64,000 bases of DNA, from contig RDEW01000024.1 in assembly GCA_011109175.1 (NCBI GenBank), forward strand, positions 640-64,639. Direction: 5' to 3'. The first letter of the stretch is position 1. Each line of letters starts with the position of its first letter. Below are positions 42,300-52,559 of this stretch, piece after piece. The notes under the pieces were generated by a model. It was given only the letters and a program-made list of their open reading frames with translations, was not told the DNA's origin and searched no databases. The stretch comes from Dicyema japonicum (lineage: Eukaryota > Dicyemida > Rhombozoa > Dicyemidae). The position numbers were made by a program, and so were the translations under genes.

Positions 42300-45200
42300 A
42301 ATTTTGTTAAGTATATTATAATCATTTATTCTGATAAATAATATTATGATTATTGTTAGAGCCACTTGTCTATATTCCACTCTTCTTTTTATAGTTAGTT
42401 ATTTAAATAACCCCGGCCTCACTAGTTAGTTATTTCACAAAAGCCACAATATTTATTGCTCAGCATATGCAAGACAGCCTTTATCTCACTTATCCAGAAT
42501 AAGATCCATACTCAGATGTCTCCTGAGTATTGTGATCCGATGACGCAACTGGAAGGAAGAAAGAGAAATCTTTATTTAAATATCCACATGACGCCACGCG
42601 GGCATCCGATTTCTTTGTCCAGAAATAAGCATGGGCTTTGACTCAGAAATAAAAACAAATATATGTTTGTATGTCGAAAACTGATATTTTATTAAAAATA
42701 ACATCAACTAATAAATCTTAATCTGACTTCCAACAATAATTAATTCATCTGAGACTGTTCACCTAAGAGACTCACCGTTGTTGGTAAGTAAAAGTCAATA
42801 ATTCTATTGAGCAAGACCTCGAATAGCTCATTAAATCGACTAAGCTTACTTAAAAGTTAAACAAAATTATAATTCTAGCCATTGTGAGTTCCACTCATAG
42901 TTAGTGGTAGTTCTCAATACCCATTATCAAATTAAGTTGAAGTTTTAAGATTGAGTAGAAATGTAATTTCAGATATTCCAATGCATTAATAGTATTCCAA
43001 AAATCCTTTTGTAGTTCAAAAATGCTTTATTTGGTCTAAAAGCAGATGCTACATCTATATTTGTTCTTATAAAGTGCATTAACGTCAGGAATAAGTGACT
43101 AATCGTTAATCCAATCTAATAGACTATGAATAGTTGAGAACTATGATAACCACGGGTACCTATTTCTTGCTGGAAAAGAACTCAAGGAAATGTAGAGCTT
43201 TTATGCACTGAGCCTTATTACGTCGTTATTATTGAAGATACGGGAAAATTTGAGATTCCATTATGTAATGTGACTAATATCACTAAAATCGGATAAACAA
43301 ACAAATCCAACGATCATGATTTACTAATTCCCAAAACATAATGTATGTGTTACATACGTGTAGAGACTGTTCATCGAAAATGACAGCTCAGGATTTCTCG
43401 ATGAAATTAAAAAAGCGTGCGAAAAAAGTTTGAATTTTATTTTTTTCAGACCAATCTATCTCGGAGCTAAAATAATGACTCCCATTCTCCATGGAGTTGT
43501 AGTATCCAGGAATAATAATCTCCCATAGGTGAACAGAATAACACCACATATTACATCAATGATGACCATTGATATATATCCCTTGAATTACAATAAAAAG
43601 AGATATGTCAGTTCTCTGTTCGATTAATACGATTCATTACCACCAATGAACCAGAAAATCCATTTATCCTTAGTAGAGACATTTCTATTACAAGCTCATC
43701 CATCACCTCGACAGAACAAAATGACTCCGGCAATAAATTTAGACTAGTCTCGAGAGAAGAACATTTTACTCAAAGCTCACTACTCCACAACGGAATATAG
43801 TTAATCTGCTGATAAATAGAAAAAACATATGAAGAGCTAAACTCTCTCACCACAAAGCGAAACAAAATGAATCTACCAAAGAACCCAACAATCATTCATT
43901 AAAGAACACAAACATTCTAACCAAATTCACCAACATTCTAACCCATTTCGCTTCCATCGAAAATTCACATAATAAAACCAAAAAACTATGTTTCATGTTA
44001 ATATTTAGAAAAGTGAGATAATATTGTCAAACTATTTTTTTGAATCACTTGTACCTGTTTTATCGACCAGTCTTCAATGTTTAACTTGTTATATTTTTAT
44101 TCGTTCAACTAATCATTAAAAAGGATTAATTTGTCACCTCTCGTATAACTCTAATCTTTTATTCCTGATTTTCTGTGTTTATGTGTTTAAGTAGAGTAGT
44201 AATAGTGCCGAATAGTAAAATCGTATATAAAATGTTATTGCTTCTGAAAAATCAGGGATTTTAAGAATTAGATATTTCTCATTGTTCAATTACAAAAAAG
44301 CTCTCAAATCGCGGAAAAAATATAATTAATTGTTTTCCTTTTGAAACGTTCTGTTACCACACATCCTATTCTAAGCTGGTTCCCCATTTAATTTGAAACA
44401 CAACAATTCTATCCGAGACGGACCACAACTGGGATATGCCATCGTAAATTGAGGGATGGATTGCAATTCCAAGTCCATTTTAACTACATGTTGTTGGGAA
44501 GGTAATCAGACAGTAAATTCCTATTTGAAGTTTTTCGTTGTCTCCTATAGACAACACATGGAAAGCTTACACCATTCCAGGTCTCATGTGCGCTGATGTT
44601 TTTATACATATAATCGATATTTGCTGTCTCCACCAATTATGTAACAAAACGTTTTGGCATTTTCATAATTTTGCTGCTCTGCGTCATAAATATAGTACTT
44701 TCCATTAAAACAGTCAAAATTGTATCTCCTAGCTACTTTAACATTGGGCATGTCTTCTTGTCCATTTTATATACGAATAACACACATCTTCCATTTTCTA
44801 ATCTAATATATATGATGAATACAGCAATAGATGAATTCGCATATAATTAGAAAATCAGAGCAGCTGTCGTTAATTATCCTTAACCTTGCACAAATAAGTA
44901 CCATTGCTAGTCAGGTTGTTAATTTTAGGTAGTACGTATCCCCATTGTACAGGACTGCCACAATAAAAGAAAATCCTTGTCTCCGTTCTTATTTTGATAG
45001 TGGATGAAGATTCAGAAGACATGTTGAGTTATTTCATTAACCTTGAACCAATTTCTAGATAATATCCTTAACATTGAATTCCATCTTTCAGATTCAAACC
45101 CAAAACTGAAAGATTCATGTCATCAGACGTATCGTTTAGCCAAGAAGGCCTTTGAGAAAATGAAGACAATCTGTATTATAAAGCACTTGACGACTCCACT

Positions 45201-45990
45201 CAAGTCAGCCACGTCACCAAAAATATTATTACTTAAAGAATGTCCCCCTTTACACCCTCAAGGGGTCTCTACAGGTCAGTATCCTATTCATCCTATTCAC
45301 GCAATCGTAGTCTTCTCTTGAAAATAGGCGAAATGGTCTTGGATTCTCTATGTCTCGCGTTCGTATCACGACTTGCATCAAATTGAAGAAAGTCAGACAA
45401 GTCTGACATGAAACTGATGGTTGGCTAAAGAGACTGAATATGTAGGAAACCTAATGTTGATCAAACAGATATTCTGTATTGTGCAATGAGCGCTTTTAGA
45501 AGTAGTGTTTTCAATAAAAAATGTCTGAAGCGTTGGAAACAAATTAAGACAAACAGTAATTAATGCCAAGTCTAGCTAAGAAGGCTCAATTTCTCTATGG
45601 ACTAGATGAAAATAGATATCTCCAAAGCTTGAGGATACGATCATTGTCGTTAAACAGGACTATCCTCAACTTTCACTGAAATGACTCTGGTCATTTCCTT
45701 ATTAAAAATATGGGACCGATAGTTTGACACTCGTCTTGTAATCACTACCAGGCACACTATTTGGTAGTTACTTTGTAAGTGAGAGAAATTGTGTCTATTT
45801 GCTACTAACATGGAAAGTTATCTCGACGAGCAGGTGACCCACATGAAAACTACCAGATATTGGGAGACATGTTTAAAAAAATAAAATTATTTAATAATGT
45901 GATTTAATTGTTAATAAAAATTATGTCAAATATTAAAGATTCAAAATTTTTTTTCCTTTCCTGATAAGACTACTATTCCGTGGTCACGAA
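42300..45990. other. No recognised gene
   Basis: Long AT-rich stretch with no conserved domain, RNA gene or clear repeat that I can support. Confidence 0.4.
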
Positions 45991-45994
45991 CACT

Positions 45995-46140
45995 GTTTCC
46001 CGTCTGTACCGTGAGTGTGTTGGGTCAAAAGTCCAATATCGGGAAAAGCTGTAAGCTATCAGGATTGTCGGGATCACCTAATTAAATTCAAAAGATTAAC
46101 TATTGGGGTTTTTTGGGTTAATAATAAACAAAAATTACGT
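45995..46140 (+). mobile_element. LINE 3' end, family shared with 55.9 kb
   Basis: GTGTGTTGGGTCAAAAGTCC, then GGGATCACCTAATTAAATTC and GGGGTTTTTTGGGTTAATAA match 55860-55985 closely. The C-terminal frame ends in a GIT-like motif. A 5'-truncated insertion. Confidence 0.65.
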
Positions 46141-46547
46141 GGTCTTGTGGTGTTAAATAAATTCAATTTCTTTAGGGTATAATTACAATATCACAGTTTA
46201 CTCGTCGAATGACAATCAGTAACTTCAATTACCATATAAAGTACATTACTGCTATAAATGTGAACAATGGTCTTAATCTGGCTTGATTTACTGAGATTCA
46301 CTTTACAACCAGAACCGTATTTTATAGCGTCAAAAGGGGGCACAAACCTTAAAGGGGATATTACCGGAGTTTAAAATTACAGAACCAGGACATGACGTAC
46401 ATTATTGAGATCAATTCCAGCAAAAGAGAGTATAGAAATAACTGAAAGATATTCCTCAGTACATTTAAAACCATATATGAGCTTTTCAGTAGTATCAATA
46501 ATTTTAATGTAAAACTTGAAGAACCGAAGTCCGCAAAAAAGAACTTA

Positions 46548-46852
46548 TTATTATTATTTATTAACCCCGGATACACCGAGAAAGAAGTTAAAGTAACCAA
46601 CTAATTAAGTGTATCCAGTTTCCACTTCTACAGAAACAGAGTCCATCCGGAATCAGCATAAAGGTAAGACGTCCATTGTGGAAACCCTTTCAGTGGAGTG
46701 GGGAAGATCAAATGATCCTTTTTCATGCCGGCCTGGCACTGGGCTTCACCCAGACAGGTGGATCACATGACGCCACTCTATTAGGAAGAGAGAGGAGGAA
46801 CAGACAAACAAGCAGAAAAATTAAACCAATTAGCCACGCGGCAAAATCACAA
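46548..46852 (-). mobile_element. LINE-derived SINE, full copy with target-site duplication
   Basis: CCGCAAAAAAGAACTTA (46531-46547) and CCGCAAAAAGAACTTA (46853-46868) flank a 305-bp insertion. On the minus strand it has about 78 nt of unique 5' sequence, the HDV-like fold (46713-46774), a middle part, and a 3' end (AATTAGTTGG to TCCGGGGTTAATAAATAAT) matching LINE 1. It encodes nothing: the ATG in the fold is followed directly by TGA. Such sharing of both a 5' module and 3' tail recalls NARTc and L1Tc in trypanosomes. LINE 1-type proteins probably mobilised it. Confidence 0.8.
46713..46774 (-). ncRNA. HDV-like fold in the SINE
   Basis: Minus strand: P1 GGCGTC with GAAGCC (one mismatch; the majority of three copies gives GACGCC, a perfect match). 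P2 is TGATCC with GGATCA. P3 is ACC with GGT around TGTCTG. P4 is GTGCC with GGCAT. The strand after P4 is GAAAAA. Relative to LINE 1, P1, P2 and P4 differ on both strands yet still pair. In the SINE the fold lies about 78 nt inside the element, so self-cleavage would remove its 5' part; this argues against constitutive cleavage or for a different role. Confidence 0.5.
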
Positions 46853-46899
46853 CCGCAAAAAGAACTTAAAGAAGGAGAACAAGCTTCCAACTCAAATAA

Positions 46900-47930
46900 A
46901 TAAACAATTTACCAGGTAAATGACTTAGACATATAAAAAATCCAAAATTGCATTCAAAAGTTAAACATGGAAGTCGAAATGAGATATAAATTATAAGTCA
47001 TCAATACCTCACCAATGTACGATCGTCAGTGAAGATACATACTTTTCTCTTGACCTCAAAGTAGACGTTGTCAGCATGTAATGAGTGACCTGACTATCCT
47101 AATTTGGCTTATTAACTGAATCCATTTTTACAAAGTCTTGGGTGTTGACTCTAGTTTCCGCTTAAATGTATGCAGATAATATATTTTAGGTCGTTTTGTC
47201 GCTGATATGTTGATCACACCTTTCTGATATCTGACGCTCTTTATATTTTATACTGTAATTTCTCAGTCATTAGGGGTGTGGTATATTTTCAGTGTAAGCA
47301 ATAATGTTAGGTAGGTGGACAAAAAAGAAAAAAATCAGGTCAAAAATAAGTTCATAAGAATAAGGGATTTTAAAACCGTGAATACCAACGAATTCTAAGG
47401 GTTCTCATCAAGTTATCGTGAGACGATTGAAATCTGATAAAAATTTTCCTTTTTATGGTATTTTTAAAGTGATAAAAAAGTGATATATTCCTTAAAGTCC
47501 TCTTTTTAACTACTTTATTCTTTACTCCAAGTCTTTCTAAACATAACAAAGTCCCCCAACTTAACTTCTACTTTAAAATATGGAAGTCGAAATGAGAGTA
47601 CCTAAGATGATTAATCATGTAGACATTCTTAGTTCACAATTCTCTTCCGATTTCAGGAAATAGTTTTAACACCTGTGGATCCCCAGGAGATTCCATTGGT
47701 GGAAATTACGGCAAATTTATAAAATAGCAATCCGGAATACATTTCCAGAATAACCGAGATGCTTTTAATCACACGTGCATCGTGTATATCACATTGATTA
47801 GAAATACGGATTTAATTTGGTTGATGTTCATTTTTCGAGCTTTAGCACGTGCCTTGGAATTTGAGCTGACAGGGTAACTAAATTGTCTCTATCGCATTGG
47901 TTGAAGCACTTGTCCATTTCTTGCACCAAT
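46900..47930. other. No recognised gene
   Basis: Nothing recognised. A short duplicate, ATGGAAGTCGAAATGAGA, occurs at 46969 and 47580. Confidence 0.4.
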
Positions 47931-47939
47931 GGACGAAAT

Positions 47940-48010
47940 AATAGACTCAGTATTGATGGAACGTCGGACATGCCAACGTTTCAGGTTCGAATCCCCAATC
48001 CAAAATCTGG
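47940..48010 (+). repeat. tRNA-like or SINE remnant with a B box
   Basis: AACGTCGGACATGCC, then CAGGTTCGAATCCCCAAT resembles the anticodon and T arm of a tRNA, with a perfect B box. The upstream half does not form acceptor or D stems and the anticodon stem does not pair, so it is a remnant and not a working tRNA. Confidence 0.3.
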
Positions 48011-48197
48011 GAGTCAAAGGAATTATTGGACTATTAATTCTCGAACATTATTTATTTGACATGTGACCAATTTCCCCTAGTGACTCCCAACATGAATCTC
48101 AATGATATTTGCAAATTTGCAAATTCTGAAATTTGCCAACATTTTTAAAAATAATTTTTTTTAATATTTTTAAAAATTTAAATAATTTAAAGCAAGC

Positions 48198-48817
48198 ATG
48201 GGTCTGAATGTTCATGTTGGAGGCTACACCAGACTTTCAATTGCTCAAAAAGTGGAAACATTGCGGTATAAAGAAATCAATAAATTAGCTTCATGCCAGA
48301 CGATATCCAACATATTTTCTTTAATTTTTAAAAAGAGAATCACAAGAAGGAAAGCCAATGCAATATTAATGAATACAGAATCGCTTTTATTTCAGTTCAA
48401 AAACAGAAATTGTAAACTAGAAACTTGCAAAAAATTAAAATATTTGGTGCTTGATGAAAATCTAGTAGAATGGAGGCTCTCAATTTGATCAAAAAGTATA
48501 CTATTTACTCAAACATTAAAGGTGCTTTTTTGAACGATTCTCTAATATTAGACAAGGCAGAATTTTTCGCTAAAGAACTTTCTGAGAAATTAATTGCTAT
48601 TGAGGAACAGGAATCCGGTTGTTTAGTAGTACATGATTCATTAAACAAGGCTGAAATGCTTTTAAAATTAAGAAAGATTGAAAATTATTTTCTAGAAAAC
48701 ATTGAAAATGACAAAGATGGTGAATTCATTAATTCAATAAGAAGATATAAAAAAATATTAAAAATTCGAATAAAAGGCAAATGCAAGTTTAGAATTATTT
48801 TGATAAAAGTTAGTTAA
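48198..48817 (+). pseudogene. Tigger/CENP-B-type DNA-binding domain gene, one frameshift
   Basis: Starts at ATG 48198. RLSIAQKVETLRYKEINKLA, then SCQTISNIFSLI forms a CENP-B/psq-type helix-turn-helix. KYLVLDENLVEW fits the start of the second DNA-binding domain. After a frame change near 48470, FLNDSLILDKAEFFAKEL continues it. The following LLKLRKIENYFLENIEND and lysine-rich tail resemble the C-terminus of Tigger proteins. The DDE core is missing, so this is an internally deleted transposase, or possibly a DNA-binding gene derived from one. Confidence 0.5.
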
Positions 48818-49029
48818 GGAAAAAACCTAAGGGAAAATGACTGCTTGTTCCGACCAAATCCATCCTCCAATAGTCAATTAAAAGCTTCCGACAGAAGAAA
48901 GGTGGAGAACTAGGTCCGTCCGCACTATTTTCGTCACACGTCCAACGTCGCAGACATCACTTCATTCTTGTCATAATGGTAATTTTGATTTGATCAGGAA
49001 GAAGGTAGGAAGATCTTCCGTAATAACAG

Positions 49030-49125
49030 TGTCATGCCAGAAAGACTCGTCGCCTCGTGCGTAGGATCTTTTTGACGAGAATTTACCTTCGCTGAAAATT
49101 CGAACTCAACAATATCAGTTAAAGC
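49030..49125 (-). repeat. tRNA-derived SINE remnant
   Basis: Minus strand: GTTGAGTTCGAATTTTC, then TTCTCGTCAAAAAGATCC and GAGGCGACGAG, paralleling the 42.1-kb copy. It abuts the LINE-derived SINE at 49110. Confidence 0.4.
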
Positions 49126-49341
49126 AAACAACTAATTAAATGTATCTAGTTTCCACTTCTACAGAAACAGAGTCCATCCGGAATCAGCATAAAATGTAAG
49201 ACGTCCATTACATGCAGTTGTGGAAACCCCTCCAGTGGAGTGGGGACGAGCAAATGATCCTTTTTCGTGCCGGCCTGGCACTGGCCGTCACCTAGACAGG
49301 TGGATCACATGACGCCACTCTATTAGGAAGAGAGAGGAGGA
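49110..49341 (-). mobile_element. LINE-derived SINE copy lacking the 3' tail
   Basis: Closely matches the 46-kb copy, from AACAACTAATTAAATGTATC to GAGGAGGAACAG on the plus strand. The fold at 49255-49316 has P2 TGATCC with GGATCA and P4 GTGCC with GGCAC followed by GAAAAA; P1 is GGCGTC with GACGGC, one mismatch. The LINE-like tail is truncated. Confidence 0.7.
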
Positions 49342-49348
49342 ACAGAAG

Positions 49349-49547
49349 GCGTTGAGCCAGCCACCGCTCTCGGAAGATGCCCCTGTCAATAAACAGGCAC
49401 GGCGATGTTGGATAGATGACACGAGCAGATTTTTGAGAGTACAACTATCTGTATAGGTCATGATGTCGTTGAGCTAGCCACCGCTATCGGAAGATGCTCC
49501 TGTCAGCAAACAGGCACGGCGATGTTGGCTAGATGACACTAGCAGAT
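49349..49547 (+). repeat. Two tandem units of about 115 bp with a conserved hairpin
   Basis: Unit 1 starts at 49355 and unit 2 near 49471, sharing CCACCGCT-TCGGAAGATGC, CACGGCGATGTTGG and TAGATGACAC. Both contain a stem TGCC or TGCT, CTGT, with ACAG, GGCA around a 6-nt loop that differs (CAATAA, CAGCAA). I know no RNA family that fits. A third, poorer trace lies near 49755. Confidence 0.6.
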
Positions 49548-49559
49548 ATTCAAAAAAAT

Positions 49560-49625
49560 AATTAGCCGCGTGGCGCCATGTGGTGCAGCGTGGTTAATTG
49601 ATTGAAGTTTTCTGCTTGTCCGATA
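49560..49625 (+). mobile_element. 5' fragment of the LINE-derived SINE, plus strand
   Basis: GCGTGGTTAATTGATTGAAG, then TTTTCTGCTTGTC matches the 5' extension of the 46-kb SINE (minus strand GCGTGGCTAATTGGTTTAAT, TTTTCTGCTTGTT). The preceding CGTGGCGCCATGTGGTGCA also resembles the LINE start. The piece is too short to place further. Confidence 0.4.
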
Positions 49626-49859
49626 GTCGTTAAGGATTATGAAGTTATCCAGTAGAGAGAGAAAGAGATTTCCTATGGCGTTAATCTTTTGTACCAGGTC
49701 GGGTGTTTCGCGTTGAGGTTGCCACATATCAACAAATGTTGGTATTGGCGTAGCACATTCAGAAGATACTCCTCCAAAAGCATGGCATGGCCATTCAGAT
49801 GCATTAATTTAATTTTTATTCATTTGATAATAAAACCATAAAATTGAAAAAAAATTAAG

Positions 49860-50040
49860 AAGCACTCCCGAAAAAACATGAAATTAGTTAAGCTTCCCTT
49901 GTGCCGTATTCCGAATCATCCTCTCCGTCAGCTTCGACATGATCTTCAGTTAGTCACTAGTTCTCTTAGGTAGTCCAGGTCGTCTGCCATTTCCATTAAG
50001 ATATCAGATGCTGTCCACATTCTTGTAACGTAGTGAATCA
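49860..50040 (-). mobile_element. RTE-like 3' fragment, minus strand
   Basis: The minus strand encodes VTRMWTASDILMEMADDLDY, then LRELVTN, a stop, and LTE-like remains, ending in TTTCGGGAGTGCTTC. It matches 5870-6043 and 18290-18458 closely. Downstream, 50180-51250 has no recognised gene. Confidence 0.7.
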
Positions 50041-51252
50041 AGTCCTGAAAACAAATAAACTTCATTTTTCTTTGGGTGTTTAAATTCTTCTGATTCTCCA
50101 ACGTGTTCTGCTCGTGGTAAGTGGAGATAGTTTTTTCCGTGTTCTTAAAGTTAGCAAGCCACAAACTTTTATCTAGGAGTGACTGAGGACTTTTTTAGGG
50201 GATCCGTTATTAGGAGGTACATAATCAACTTCTTGGCAAACTATTTAGTATTGTCCCAGTCAGGATTGATGATTCAATTATTTATATGTGCTCTTATTGC
50301 TACACTCAACGTCAGTCCCTGGTGTTGTGGTCTTATGGAATCCACCGTTCAACTGGAAAATAAAGGATGAAAAGCCAGGAATGATCATATCATTGTGACA
50401 GGTTGACTATTAGTTTTCTCAACTAATCTCCTCAATCGGTCACAATTATTAAACTTAGAAGATTTTCATTCAGATTTCTTGAGTAGGTCACAAGATGTTT
50501 GCTAACGACTGACTGAAGACTGACTGACGTTTACTAACGACTGACTGAAGCATTAGGGGTTTAAATTATAAACCCCTGATTCCTTTCACTTGTGTCTAGG
50601 CACTTTGAGGAAAGACCTATTTATTCCGACTTTCCCTCATCTTTATTCTGTTCAGTATGGATCCAATATCTCTCCGTAGTTGATCTTTAAAAATCTAACT
50701 TTATTCATGAGTCGGTAATGCAACAGCTTACACGTGTCAGAAAAAGTCATTAAATATGACACAATTTAAAACTAGCACTTTTATGGATGCCTTGAGGGAT
50801 ACTGATTTTTCAAGATTAACCTTCGCGCAAACTTTGTTGAAATACGGAATTCCATATACCTGGCCGGACCATAGGCTTCGTTTTCCCGGTCACCTAGTGA
50901 TTATAATTCGAGTTCTGAAATTTTTTAACAGTTGATTTTTGATTCAACTGAGTAACCAAAAGTCACTTTTTTGAAGAAAATGAGAGTCAGTCACCTGAAA
51001 CATAATTAAACTCAAATTAAATCGAAACTAATGAACGGGGGAGGTTATTGGCTCTTCATTACAATTGACACCACTGACAAAAGTTAACAAAAAGACTGCG
51101 TCATTAAAGTTCATTTAGAAATAAACTATAATAGAATCAGCCAAAGTTACCTAAATCTTCAATCACCTCCTGAAAGTTGAAAACTTTCTTTACACCTTTT
51201 CTCCACTTCTCGTATTTTCTTCAAATATGTTTATCCATTTGAAATTCAAATT

Positions 51253-52073
51253 CATTCAAAAGCAGGTTGAAGAAATCATAAATTTCAATGTTTGATTCAG
51301 AAACTCGACTTTTCCCTGGACCCAAGGACACCTATGACGTCTCGTGGCGTGTTACATACCAGATGTTGAGCATAAATCGCACATTTTTTTATTTACAAAT
51401 TCCTTGCCATCGTCCGTGTGCAAAATGGCTCCAAACATTAAAATTATGCTCTTTATTGCACTTGACACTTCCGTAGCCGATTTACTCTTTAGAGGTCTTG
51501 TCCAGCAAAATTTGGAAAAGGATTCCAACCCAATTAAAAGCCAGCAAAAATTTTCATTGAAATTTGAATAGTGTCGTAGATCAACTAAATCAAAAATATG
51601 CCTGATATTAGAGTAGATAACTAGTACCTTTCTCTCACTGTATATGCTCTGATAGGTGTTGTAGTTGGTCGAGTGTTCATAAGCCGTCTTGCCCAACATT
51701 GTGAACAAGACCTGAGAACAACCATAACTTTATTTCTGCAAGATCCATAGACTAGATTCTTTAGAAGAGAAAGAAGTCTATCACGACCAGGATGACCATT
51801 TTTGAGGTGAACATTTTTAATAAATATTCTCTTCTGTTCATTTTCTTCCACAGCGAACACGTGCAATAAAATTCCACTTGTTTTGAAAAAATTAGTTGAG
51901 CCTGCAATGAGTCTTTTAGTCTGAATAAATACGCAGTTCTTATGAAATTTCGTTTCTCCTTCAGCAAATTGGATGACAAAATTTAATATCTCAGATAGGT
52001 TATTATTTCTTGCTTTTCTAGCAGAGTAAAATAGACAACCTTCACAACATAAAATAAAAACAAGCTTGGGCAA
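51253..52073 (-). CDS. Integrase gene with HHCC finger and a 26-nt intron (Ginger/KRBA2-like)
   Basis: The minus strand carries an HHCC zinc finger (HLKNGHPGRDRLLSLL, then RSCSQC) and RPTTTPIRAYTVRE. A 26-nt GT-AG intron (51602-51627) follows, then the catalytic core: HIFDLVDLRHYSN, FCWLLIGLESFSKF, RPLKSKSATEV, and LHTDDGKEFVNKK. After a TAA at 51354 the frame continues to the third acidic residue (CPWVQGKVEFLNQTL). All three core acids (D, D, E) can be seen. No protease or RT adjoins. The 5' end is unresolved, as no ATG precedes PKLVFIL. It may be a gene or a Ginger-like transposon; the TAA suggests decay. Confidence 0.65.
51602..51627 (-). other. 26-nt intron in the integrase gene
   Basis: Minus strand starts GTACTAGTTA and ends TAATATCAG. 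Removal joins AG to G, forming an arginine codon, and links the finger frame to the core frame at the place where homologues are continuous. Without it the frame ends at TAG four bases into the intron. Confidence 0.7.
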
Positions 52074-52289
52074 AAATCTATTACTATTCTATCGATGTAA
52101 GCCGTTAAGAAAATAAAATTTTGTGAGAAATTTAAATTATTAAAATTACTAATCATTATAAAGATAGGAATTAATTAATTTATTGATTTATTTTTCATTA
52201 AATATTATTGATTTCTAACGGCATTATAACGTCTTCAACGGCTCGTATTCAACCGGTCACATTTAATATCACTTTTTCCTGATTACCAG

Positions 52290-52380
52290 TAAAGACTTGA
52301 GATTATTGGTAATTTATCTCACTAGGATGTCAAGGAGACTCAGTCAAACGCCTTCTCGATGTCAACGTTGTCTTTTCGAA
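52290..52380 (-). pseudogene. RT motif fragment
   Basis: The minus strand reads FRKDNVDIEKAFD, TGA, VSLTS, matching the F-x-D-xxKAFDSV core of reverse transcriptases. Only this motif is recognisable. Confidence 0.3.
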
Positions 52381-52559
52381 AAGCAAAATTTTGGCATACG
52401 ACAACGGTATACCTTATTGTATTCAACATTTTTTGTCTCAGATAACAGATTAAGAAAAAAAATACATAAAGACTGTTCGAAATGTCAAAGTTATATGCTA
52501 ACAATGACTCGGAAAATAAAAAAATATATTGGTCAAAAACGCTATCATTCAAATGTTTG

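Noticed and set aside
40764-45321. Several open frames of 60-95 codons
   Set aside because: No family resemblance, composition follows the AT-rich background, and they overlap on both strands.
47940-48010. Functional tRNA gene
   Set aside because: The B box is perfect, but the acceptor, D and anticodon stems do not pair.
49349-49547. Hammerhead or twister ribozyme in the tandem units
   Set aside because: No CTGATGA/GAAA core and no twister core arrangement could be placed.
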